Source: BAIKAL-G1 sp943369525
Lineage (GTDB): Bacteria; Cyanobacteriota; Cyanobacteriia; PCC-6307; Cyanobiaceae
Reading direction: 5' to 3'
Assembly (NCBI GenBank): GCA_943369525.1
Contig: CALRNL020000007.1
Coordinates: 1-64,000, forward strand
Length of the DNA stretch: 64,000 bases
Shown here: one piece after another, positions 16,677 to 24,477 of the stretch
Layout of the letters: every line of letters begins with the position of its first letter
Numbering within the stretch: the stretch's first letter is position 1
The notes under the pieces: generated by a model
Told to the model about the DNA's origin: nothing
Databases searched by the model: none
What the model saw: the letters and a program-made list of their open reading frames with translations, nothing else
Program-made: the position numbers and the translations under genes

Positions 16677-17780
16677 GTGCCTCTGCTGTCCGCCCTCCGG
16701 CGCCTGGGTTCCAAGCCGGTGATGCAGGACTGGCCAGGCCTGATCGAGGCCTACCGGTCCTGGCTGCCTGTTTCGGCAGCCACGCCGGTGATCACCCTGC
16801 GGGAGGGGGCGACACCCCTGATCCCGGCTCCAGTGATCTCGGAGCGGATTGGCCGGGGCGTGAAGGTATTCCTCAAATACGACGGTCTCAACCCCACCGG
16901 CTCCTTCAAGGACCGGGGCATGACCATGGCGATCAGCAAGGCCCGCGAGGCCGGCTCTGAGGCCGTGATCTGCGCCAGCACCGGCAACACCTCGGCCTCG
17001 GCCGCCGCCTATGCCCGCCGGGCGGGCATGCGGGCGTTTGTGCTGATTCCCGATGGCTACGTGGCCCAGGGCAAGCTGGCCCAGGCCCTGCTCTACGGCG
17101 CCGAGGTGTTGGCGGTGAAGGGGAACTTCGACCGGGCCCTGGCAATCGTGCGCGAGGTGGCGGACCACTACCCGATCACCCTGGTGAACTCGCTCAACCC
17201 CTTCCGGCTCCAGGGCCAGAAGACGGCCGCCTTTGAGGTGGTGGATGCCTTGGGTGATGCGCCTGATTGGCTCTGCATCCCCGTCGGCAACGCCGGCAAC
17301 ATCAGCGCCTACTGGATGGGCTTCCAGGAATACAAGGCCGCTGGCCGCAGCCGCACCCTGCCGCGAATGATGGGCTTCCAGGCTGCTGGGGCGGCACCGC
17401 TGGTGCTCGGCCACACCGTGGAACAGCCCGACACGATCGCCACGGCAATCCGCATTGGCAACCCGGTAAACAAGGTGAACGCCCTTAAGGCCCAGGGGGA
17501 AAGCCAGGGGGCCTTCATGGCCGTCACCGACGCCGAGATCATCGAGGCCTACAAACTGCTCGGCAGTGGCGAAGGGGTCTTCTGTGAACCGGCCAGCGCC
17601 GCTTCCGTGGCCGGACTGATCAAGCGCCGGGAGGAGGTGCCAATCGGCGCCACGGTGGTGTGCGTGCTCACGGGCAACGGCCTCAAGGATCCAGATACGG
17701 CAATCGAAAACAACGACTCCAAATTCCACACCGGCATCGATCCCGACACGGCCACGGTGGCCCAGGTGCTCGGCTTCTGA
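16677..17780 (+). CDS. thrC: Threonine synthase
   Basis: The 367-residue PLP enzyme converts O-phosphohomoserine to threonine. The cofactor lysine lies in NPTGSFKDRGMTMA (Lys79). The phosphate-binding GNAGNISAYW and CASTGNTSASAAAYA segments are in place. Length matches the short bacterial/plant-type ThrC. GTG 16677 gives MPLLSALRRLG; no better ATG lies near. It ends about 600 bp before dnaN, the usual neighbour across the chromosome origin in picocyanobacteria. Confidence 0.96.
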   Translation: MPLLSALRRLGSKPVMQDWPGLIEAYRSWLPVSAATPVITLREGATPLIPAPVISERIGRGVKVFLKYDGLNPTGSFKDRGMTMAISKAREAGSEAVICASTGNTSASAAAYARRAGMRAFVLIPDGYVAQGKLAQALLYGAEVLAVKGNFDRALAIVREVADHYPITLVNSLNPFRLQGQKTAAFEVVDALGDAPDWLCIPVGNAGNISAYWMGFQEYKAAGRSRTLPRMMGFQAAGAAPLVLGHTVEQPDTIATAIRIGNPVNKVNALKAQGESQGAFMAVTDAEIIEAYKLLGSGEGVFCEPASAASVAGLIKRREEVPIGATVVCVLTGNGLKDPDTAIENNDSKFHTGIDPDTATVAQVLGF

Positions 17781-18382
17781 GGGAGGGCGAGTCGCAACAG
17801 CCCGGCCCGCAACAGCCCAGCCACCCCTTCTGCCTAGGCGAAAGCTCCTTGGCGTCCAGGCGGGCTAGCTAGGGAAGCATCCCAGGCCAAGGGGAAAGGG
17901 CCCCAGCCCCCCGGGTCCTGGAGAGCCGGTAGGGACGCGATCCGGTTCAGGCGCGCTTCAGGACATGGGGGATTGGTTGGGGTTCTCCCAGGAGTGACCC
18001 CTTTTTTCATGCTTTTTGGCCAGACCAGCTGGCAAACCGGCCGCTGGAAAGGCTGGGGATTGGGCTGGGCCGGGCCAGGGAAAACAGCGCAAGACAAGCC
18101 TCCCCAACCAGGACTTGTTTTCCCCAGGCCCGGGAATCAGGGGAAAACAGCCGATTTTGCGATTTTCAGGTTTGCTTTTCCCACCACTGGATTGCTAAAA
18201 CCGTAGTGCCAGTCAAGATTATTTAGGTTTTCCCTGTTTTCCCCAGCCCCTACTACTACTGGATTGCTTCTTTGTTTTAAAAATCAATCCATTAATCAGA
18301 AGAAGGGACGGGAAGCCGACAGACGGAACCGTTGCGCTTGGGCCGGGCCTGTGGAAGCGTGGGGGACCCCTTGCGCTGGCCC
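17781..18382. other. Putative chromosomal replication origin (oriC) upstream of dnaN
   Basis: This 602-bp gap between thrC and dnaN is the largest non-coding stretch in the core part of the window. It lies at the place where picocyanobacterial chromosomes are conventionally opened. It contains six DnaA-box-like motifs (18,077-18,246). An AT-rich stretch at about 18,265-18,300 (GTTTTAAAAATCAATCC) follows and could be the unwinding element. A direct repeat ACTGGATTGCT occurs at 18186 and 18258. No gene is supported here. Being the origin is an inference from position and motif clustering. Confidence 0.7.
18077..18246. repeat. Cluster of six DnaA-box-like TTTTCCC motifs
   Basis: The motifs are CTGTTTTCCCT (18077-18087, minus), TGTTTTCCCCA (18116-18126, plus), CTGTTTTCCCC (18140-18150, minus), CTTTTCCCA (18175-18183, plus), GGTTTTCCCT (18226-18235, plus) and TGTTTTCCCCA (18236-18246, overlapping the previous end). 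The consensus is close to TGTTTTCCCCA, one base from the cyanobacterial DnaA box TTTTCCACA. Mixed orientation within 170 bp is typical for an origin. Confidence 0.65.
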
Positions 18383-19567
18383 ATGAAGCTGGTTTGCTCC
18401 CAGGCCGAACTCAGCGCCAGCCTGCAACTGGTCAGCCGCGCCGTGGCCAGTCGCCCGACCCATCCAGTCCTGGCCAATGTGTTGCTAACCGCCGACGCCG
18501 GCACGGGCCGGCTCAGCCTTACCGGCTTTGACCTGAGCCTGGGCATCCAAACCAGCCTGGCCGCCGCCGTTGAGACCAGTGGCGCCATCACCCTGCCCGC
18601 CAAGATGTTTGGCGAGATCGTGTCCCGCCTTTCTGCCGATAGTCCGATCACCCTCAGCAGCGATGAAGGCAGCGAGCAGGTCGATCTGACCAGTCGCTCG
18701 GGCACCTATCAGATGCGCGGCATGCCGGCGGAAGATTTTCCCGACCTGCCCCTGGTCCAGAGCGGGGAACCGATCCGGCTCGATCCAGAGGTGCTGGTGA
18801 AGGGCTTGCGGGCCACCCTGTTTGCCAGTAGCAGCGATGAGGCCAAGCAGATTCTCACCGGCGTGCACCTGGGCCTAGATGGCCAGGGGCTCGAATGCGC
18901 CGCCACCGATGGCCATCGGCTGGCCGTGCTCAAGCTCAACCATGCCCTGAGGGAGCAGGCCCTGCCCGAACACGCCCTCCCCGAGGAGGCCCTGCCCGAG
19001 GGAGCCGCCGGCAGCACGGTGGATGTCACCGTGCCGGCCCGCTCCCTGCGCGAACTGGAGCGCCTGCTCTCGGCCCGCCAGTCCAGTGAACCAGTGAGCC
19101 TGTTCTGTGAGCGGGGCCAGGTGGTGTTTCTCTGGTCGGATCAGGTGCTCACCAGTCGCAGTCTCGATGGCACCTACCCCAACTACCGCCAGCTGATCCC
19201 CGCCAGCTTCAGCCGCCAGCTTCAGGTGGATCGCCGGGCCCTGGTCGCCGCCCTGGAGCGGGTGGCGGTGCTAGCCGACCAACACAACAACGTCGTCAAG
19301 ATCGTGAGTGATCCCCTGGCCGGCCAGTTGTTGATCAGTGCCGACGCCCAGGACGTGGGCAGTGGTTCCGAGAGCCTGGCGGCGGTGGTGAGTGGCGAGG
19401 CGATCCAAATCGCCTTCAACGTGCGTTACCTGATCGATGGTTTAAAAGCGATCGCCGCTGACCAGGTGGAGCTCCATTGCAACGCCCCCACCACGCCGGT
19501 GATCCTCGTGCCCGTTGGCGAGCCAGGCTTCACCTACCTGGTGATGCCGGTTCAGATCCGTAGCTGA
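18383..19567 (+). CDS. dnaN: DNA polymerase III sliding clamp (beta subunit)
   Basis: The 394-residue protein forms the ring-shaped clamp that tethers the replicative polymerase. ATG 18383 gives MKLVCSQAELSASLQ, the standard start; the frame is open further upstream but without homology. Conserved segments include RAVASRPTHPVLANVLL, LPAKMFGEIV, GTYQMRGMPAEDFP, ATDGHRLAV and the C-terminal LVMPVQIRS, where the last strand closes the ring interface. An insertion of four tandem 15-bp units (18,944-19,003), encoding ALREQ-ALPEH-ALPEE-ALPEG, lies in a loop after the DGHRLAVL strand. Its position just right of the putative origin is typical. Confidence 0.98.
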   Translation: MKLVCSQAELSASLQLVSRAVASRPTHPVLANVLLTADAGTGRLSLTGFDLSLGIQTSLAAAVETSGAITLPAKMFGEIVSRLSADSPITLSSDEGSEQVDLTSRSGTYQMRGMPAEDFPDLPLVQSGEPIRLDPEVLVKGLRATLFASSSDEAKQILTGVHLGLDGQGLECAATDGHRLAVLKLNHALREQALPEHALPEEALPEGAAGSTVDVTVPARSLRELERLLSARQSSEPVSLFCERGQVVFLWSDQVLTSRSLDGTYPNYRQLIPASFSRQLQVDRRALVAALERVAVLADQHNNVVKIVSDPLAGQLLISADAQDVGSGSESLAAVVSGEAIQIAFNVRYLIDGLKAIAADQVELHCNAPTTPVILVPVGEPGFTYLVMPVQIRS

Positions 19568-19597
19568 ACCCCTTGATCAGAATCCAGCGCTGATTCC

Positions 19598-20434
19598 ATG
19601 GCCCTGCCAGACCAATTGCTACTCAGTGACCTGCTGCGGCGCCAGGTGCGCTGCGAGCAAGGCCAGGAGCACGGCATTGGCGTCTTGGCCTGGATGCATC
19701 CGCCGGTGCATCGCCTGTTGGGCTGGATCAGTAAACCGAGCAGCTATGGCTCCAAGCGCCTCGCCTGGCGATTGAACCAGTTGCGCGGCCTGGGCGAGCA
19801 GGAGTTGTTTGTGCAGGGCGAGGGGGCCGACACCGACCTCCTCACCGTTGAACGGCTGCCCACCTTGATTGACGCCGCCCTGCTGGGTAAGCAGGGCCAG
19901 GTGCTTGGAACCGTCGCCGATGCGGCCGTGGAACTCAGCAGCGGCCGGATCCTCCACTACCTGGTGGCCCGCAGTGATCCCCGCCTGCCCGGTAGCAGCC
20001 GCTGGCGCCTCAGCCCCGATCGCCTGCTGGATCAGCAACCGGGCCAGGTGCTCACCGCCCTAACCGAGTTGGATGATCTCCCCCTGGCCCGGGCCAGCGT
20101 GCGCCAGGAATTCCTGCGCCGCTCCCGCCGCTGGCGGGAGCAGATCGGCGAGGAAACCTCCCGGCTGCGCGACCAGTTTCAAGAGGTGGGCGGCCGCTTC
20201 GAGGAACGGCTGGAGGGCTGGCTAGAGGAGCCCGATGGCCCCGATTCGTCCCAACGGTCCCCCTATGGCGACCCGGATGACGCTTGGCAAGCCTGGGGTG
20301 GGGAGCCCGAGCCTGACCCCTATGCCAGCCGCCATGGCCCGCCAGGCGATCGCCGCCCTCCGTCCCGTCGGGATCCCGGCCAGCGGCCGGCTCCGGTCCA
20401 GGATCCCGACTCCGACGGGGACCCCTGGATCTAG
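19598..20434 (+). CDS. PRC-barrel domain protein
   Basis: The 278-residue protein begins with a PRC-barrel-like unit (LLLSDLLRRQVRC...GIGVLAWM). A second follows at about residues 90-150 (LIDAALLGKQGQVLGTVADA, GRILHYLVARSDPRLPG). The C-terminal third is charged and proline-rich (EEPDGPDSSQRSP and after) and is probably disordered. In picocyanobacterial genomes this gene regularly sits between dnaN and purL, where it is called a conserved hypothetical. Start ATG 19598 lies 30 bp after dnaN, so co-transcription is likely. Its role is unknown; PRC barrels often bind RNA or protein partners. Confidence 0.85.
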   Translation: MALPDQLLLSDLLRRQVRCEQGQEHGIGVLAWMHPPVHRLLGWISKPSSYGSKRLAWRLNQLRGLGEQELFVQGEGADTDLLTVERLPTLIDAALLGKQGQVLGTVADAAVELSSGRILHYLVARSDPRLPGSSRWRLSPDRLLDQQPGQVLTALTELDDLPLARASVRQEFLRRSRRWREQIGEETSRLRDQFQEVGGRFEERLEGWLEEPDGPDSSQRSPYGDPDDAWQAWGGEPEPDPYASRHGPPGDRRPPSRRDPGQRPAPVQDPDSDGDPWI

Positions 20435-20505
20435 GTCGGTTCCAAGCCCTGGCCCCACCAGCCGGTAGGGCCCTCAGCCAGAGTGGGGCTATCTGCTTCG
20501 CTGCT

Positions 20506-22869
20506 GTGGTCGCCACACCCCCCTTTTCGCTTGCCGAGGCACTGCGCAAGGAGGGCCTCAGCCGGGCTGATTACGACGAAATTGTGCGCCGGCTTGGTCG
20601 GGAACCGAACCGGGCCGAGCTGGGCATGTTCGGGGTGATGTGGTCGGAGCATTGTTGCTATCGCAACTCCAGGCCCCTGCTGGGCCAGTTCCCCACCACC
20701 GGCCCCCGCATCCTGGTGGGACCGGGCGAGAACGCCGGCGTGGTGGACCTGGGTGAGGGCCAGCGCTTGGCCTTCAAGATCGAAAGCCACAACCACCCCT
20801 CGGCCGTGGAACCGTTTCAAGGGGCGGCCACGGGGGTAGGCGGCATCCTGCGGGACATCTTCACCATGGGGGCCCGGCCGATTGCCCTGCTCAATGCCCT
20901 GCGTTTTGGTCCCCTGGAGGAGGGCCGCAACGTGGGTTTGATGGAAGGGGTGGTGGCGGGCATCGCCCACTACGGCAACTGCGTTGGCGTGCCAACCGTG
21001 GGCGGCGAGGTGGCCTTTGACCCCAGCTACAGCGGCAACCCCTTGGTCAATGCCATGGCCCTGGGTCTGATGGAAACCGAGGAGATCGTGCGCTCGGGCG
21101 CCAGTGGCGTTGGCAATCCGGTGGTGTATGTGGGCAGCACCACCGGCCGCGATGGCATGGGCGGCGCCAGTTTTGCCAGCGCCGAGCTCACCGAAGCCTC
21201 CCTCGATGACCGGCCCGCCGTGCAGGTGGGCGATCCCTTCCTCGAGAAGGGGTTGATTGAGGCTTGCCTAGAGGCCTTCAAGAGCGGCGATGTGGTGGCG
21301 GCCCAGGACATGGGCGCCGCCGGTCTCACCTGCAGTTGCTCGGAGATGGCCGCCAAGGGCGGCGTCGGCGTGGAGCTGGATCTCGATCTGGTGCCGGCCC
21401 GGGAGCAGGGGATGACCGCCTACGAGTTCCTGCTCTCCGAATCCCAGGAGCGCATGTTGTTCGTGGTGGCCAAGGGCCGGGAGGAGGCCCTGATGGCCCG
21501 CTTCCGCCGTTGGGGCCTGCAGGCGGCCGTGGTTGGCCGGGTGCTGGCCGAGAACGTGGTGCGGGTGCTCCAGCACGGCGAGGTGGCGGCTGAAGTGCCC
21601 GCCAATGCCCTGGCCGATGACACGCCGATTAACCAACACACCCTGATCAGCGAACCGCCAGCCGAGATCCAGGCCCATTGGCGCTGGACGGAGGACCAGC
21701 TGCCCGCTGCCAGTGGGGCGGGCATCGGCTCCCGTAGCTGGAACCAGGTGCTGTTGGCCCTGCTCGATGACCCCACCATCGCCAGCAAGCGTTGGGTCTA
21801 TCGCCAGTACGACCAGCAGGTGCAGGCCAACACCGTGGTGCCCCCAGGCGGCGCCGATGCGGCCGTGGTGCGTCTGCGGCCCCAGCAGGGCGCCGGAGCG
21901 ATGGCCCCGGCCACCCGGGGCGTGGCGGCGGTGGTGGATTGTCCGAACCGTTGGGTGGCCCTTGACCCGGAACGGGGTGCCATGGCAGCGGTGGCTGAGG
22001 CGGCCCGCAACCTCAGCTGCGTCGGCGCCGAACCCCTGGCGGTTACCGACAACCTTAATTTCCCTTCGCCCGAGACCCCAACCGGCTATTGGCAATTGGC
22101 CATGGCTTGCCAGGGCCTGTCAACGGCCTGTAGCGCCCTAGAGACGCCCGTCACCGGCGGCAACGTCTCCCTCTACAACGAGACCCGCCTGCCCGATGGC
22201 CGCATGCAGCCGATCCATCCCACCCCGGTGGTTGGCATGGTCGGCCTGGTCCACGATCTGGCCCAGGTCACCGGCCTGGCCTGGGCCCAACCTGGCGCCG
22301 CCATTTGGCTCCTCGGTGTTCCCCTGGAGGCCTCCGCTGGCCCCGGCTCCATCGCCCTCGATGGCCGACTCACCCTGGCGGGCAGCAGCTACCTGGAGTG
22401 CATCCACGGTTTGCTCACGGGCCGGCCACCCCAGGTAGATCTGGCCTTGGAAAAGGCGGTCCAAGGGTTCCTGCGCCAGGCCATTGCCGCTGGCCTGGTG
22501 GCCAGCGCCCACGACCTGGCCGATGGCGGCCTGGCCGTGGCCCTGGCCGAAGCCTCCCTGGCCTCGGGCCTGGGGGCGAGGGTCGAGGTCCCGGTCGGCC
22601 CCATCCGCCTGGATCGTCTCCTGTTTGCCGAAGGCGGCGCCCGCATCCTCGTGAGCGTGGCCCCGGAGCAGGCTGATGCCTGGCAGCTGGCCCTTGACCA
22701 GGCCAGTGCCGCTGGCCCTGCCATTCCCGCCCAGTGGTTAGGCCAGGTGCAGGCGAGCGCTGATTTGGTGATCAGCCAGGCGGATCAGGTCCTGGTGCAG
22801 TTGCCGATCAGCCAGCTGAAGGAGAGTTTTGAGCAGGCCATCCCGCGGCGGATGGCGACCGGGGTCTGA
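20506..22869 (+). CDS. purL: Phosphoribosylformylglycinamidine synthase II
   Basis: The 787-residue enzyme makes FGAM from FGAR, ATP and glutamine-derived ammonia in purine synthesis. It is the small-type PurL that needs separate PurS and PurQ. Motifs seen: MWSEHCCYRNSRPLL, SHNHPSAVEPFQGAATGVGG (metal/ATP site), QDMGAAGLTCSCSEMA and HDLADGGLAVALAE. GTG 20506 gives MVATPPFSLAEALRK, a standard N-terminus. It is followed after 6 bp by purF, forming a purL-purF operon as in other picocyanobacteria. Confidence 0.97.
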   Translation: MVATPPFSLAEALRKEGLSRADYDEIVRRLGREPNRAELGMFGVMWSEHCCYRNSRPLLGQFPTTGPRILVGPGENAGVVDLGEGQRLAFKIESHNHPSAVEPFQGAATGVGGILRDIFTMGARPIALLNALRFGPLEEGRNVGLMEGVVAGIAHYGNCVGVPTVGGEVAFDPSYSGNPLVNAMALGLMETEEIVRSGASGVGNPVVYVGSTTGRDGMGGASFASAELTEASLDDRPAVQVGDPFLEKGLIEACLEAFKSGDVVAAQDMGAAGLTCSCSEMAAKGGVGVELDLDLVPAREQGMTAYEFLLSESQERMLFVVAKGREEALMARFRRWGLQAAVVGRVLAENVVRVLQHGEVAAEVPANALADDTPINQHTLISEPPAEIQAHWRWTEDQLPAASGAGIGSRSWNQVLLALLDDPTIASKRWVYRQYDQQVQANTVVPPGGADAAVVRLRPQQGAGAMAPATRGVAAVVDCPNRWVALDPERGAMAAVAEAARNLSCVGAEPLAVTDNLNFPSPETPTGYWQLAMACQGLSTACSALETPVTGGNVSLYNETRLPDGRMQPIHPTPVVGMVGLVHDLAQVTGLAWAQPGAAIWLLGVPLEASAGPGSIALDGRLTLAGSSYLECIHGLLTGRPPQVDLALEKAVQGFLRQAIAAGLVASAHDLADGGLAVALAEASLASGLGARVEVPVGPIRLDRLLFAEGGARILVSVAPEQADAWQLALDQASAAGPAIPAQWLGQVQASADLVISQADQVLVQLPISQLKESFEQAIPRRMATGV

Positions 22870-22875
22870 GGCAGA

Positions 22876-24384
22876 ATGGAATGCTTGCAGAGGAACGAGT
22901 TGTCAGTGCCGTTCGAGCAGCCGGAACGGCCCGATAAGCCCGAAGAAGCCTGTGGTGTGTTTGCCGTGCTGGCCCCGGGGCAGGCGGTCGCCAACCTCAC
23001 CTATTTCGGCCTCTATGCCCTGCAGCACCGGGGCCAGGAATCGGCGGGAATTGCCGCCTTCCAGGGCGCCAAGGTTTGTCTGCACAAGGACATGGGCCTG
23101 GTGAGCCAGGTGTTTGACCAGGAGGTGCTGGAGCGCCTGCCCGGCGATCTGGCCATCGGTCACAACCGCTATTCGACCACCGGCAGCAGCAAGGTCTGCA
23201 ATGCCCAGCCGGTGGTGTTGATGACCCGGCTCGGGCCCTTTGCCCTGGCCCATAACGGCAATTTGGTCAACGCGGCCGAGCTGAACCGATCGATTGCGGC
23301 CACGGCCCTGGCCACGGCTACTGCGGTGGAATTCACCTCCACCACCGATTCGGAATTGATCGCCTTTGCCCTGCAGCAGGCCGTGGATGGCGGCCTCGAT
23401 TGGCAGGCGGCGATTGTGGCAGCTGCGCGTCTCTGCAAAGGGGCTTTTAGCCTGGTCATTGGCACTCCCGAGGGCCTGTTTGCCCTGCGCGATGGCCATG
23501 GCATCCGTCCCCTGGTCTTTGGTCGCCTGGGGGAACCGGACCAGGGCCACTGGGTAGCCAGCAGTGAAACCTGCGGACTCGACATTATTGGTGCCAGCTA
23601 TTTAGATGAGGTTAAGCCAGGTGAATTAATTCACTTCCGTGCCGGTGATCCCACACCAGTCCATCAGCTTTGGTGTGAAGAGCCCGCCAAGCTCTGCATC
23701 TTTGAGATGATCTATTTTGCCCGTCCTGATAGTCGCTTTTTTGGCGAATCTCTTTATAGCTATCGAGTCAGAATCGGTGAGATCCTCGCTCGGGAAACGC
23801 CCATCGATGCCGATATCGTGATTGGTGTTCCCGATTCAGGGATCCCTGCTGCGATTGGCTACTCCCAGCAAAGTGGCATTCCCTTTGCCGATGGCCTGAT
23901 CAAGAACCGCTATGTCGGTCGCACCTTCATCCAGCCCACCCAGGCCATGCGTGAGGCCGGTATCCGCGTCAAACTCAACCCCTTACCCGATGTGCTGTCT
24001 GGCAAGCGGGTCGTGGTGATCGATGACTCGATTGTGCGCGGCACCACCAGCCGCAAGCTGGTGGCAGCCCTGCGGGATGCCGGGGCCACGGAGGTGCACA
24101 TGCGGATCAGTTCTCCTCCGGTGACCCATCCCTGTTTCTACGGGATCGATACCGATACCCAGGATCAGTTGATTGCGGCCCGGCTATCGCTGGCGGAGAT
24201 AGAACAGCATCTCGGCGTTGATTCGCTCGCCTACTTGAGCAAGCAGGGCATGGTGGAAGCCGCCCATGATAATTCCAATCACTTCTGCACAGCCTGTTTT
24301 GACGGCGCCTACCCCATTCCCATGGATGAGGCAGTGCGGGCCAGTAAACTCACCTTAGAGCCAGTTTTGGCAGCTAAAGTCTAA
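22876..24384 (+). CDS. purF: Amidophosphoribosyltransferase
   Basis: The 502-residue enzyme catalyses the first committed step of purine synthesis, PRPP plus glutamine to phosphoribosylamine. It is of the Fe-S type. A 25-residue propeptide precedes the nucleophile Cys26 (EEACGVFAVL). The glutaminase domain shows GHNRYSTTGSS and AHNGNLVNA. The PRPP loop is VVVIDDSIVRGTTS. Cysteines in CIFEMIYFARPDS and FCTACFDGAYP fit the 4Fe-4S ligands. It follows purL by 6 bp. The 3' half (from about 23,580) is visibly less GC-rich than the 5' half. Confidence 0.97.
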   Translation: MECLQRNELSVPFEQPERPDKPEEACGVFAVLAPGQAVANLTYFGLYALQHRGQESAGIAAFQGAKVCLHKDMGLVSQVFDQEVLERLPGDLAIGHNRYSTTGSSKVCNAQPVVLMTRLGPFALAHNGNLVNAAELNRSIAATALATATAVEFTSTTDSELIAFALQQAVDGGLDWQAAIVAAARLCKGAFSLVIGTPEGLFALRDGHGIRPLVFGRLGEPDQGHWVASSETCGLDIIGASYLDEVKPGELIHFRAGDPTPVHQLWCEEPAKLCIFEMIYFARPDSRFFGESLYSYRVRIGEILARETPIDADIVIGVPDSGIPAAIGYSQQSGIPFADGLIKNRYVGRTFIQPTQAMREAGIRVKLNPLPDVLSGKRVVVIDDSIVRGTTSRKLVAALRDAGATEVHMRISSPPVTHPCFYGIDTDTQDQLIAARLSLAEIEQHLGVDSLAYLSKQGMVEAAHDNSNHFCTACFDGAYPIPMDEAVRASKLTLEPVLAAKV

Positions 24385-24477
24385 GGGAATTAGCCTCAGA
24401 TTCTATCCTTGTCTGGCAAGGGGAATCGTCCCAGTCCTGATCGACCATTGCATTTTCAGTTTGTCAACCTAAAGCGA

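Noticed and set aside
16464..17729. 421-codon minus-strand frame
   Set aside because: Antisense to thrC, which has clear catalytic motifs.
21268..22095. 275-codon minus-strand frame
   Set aside because: Antisense shadow of purL.
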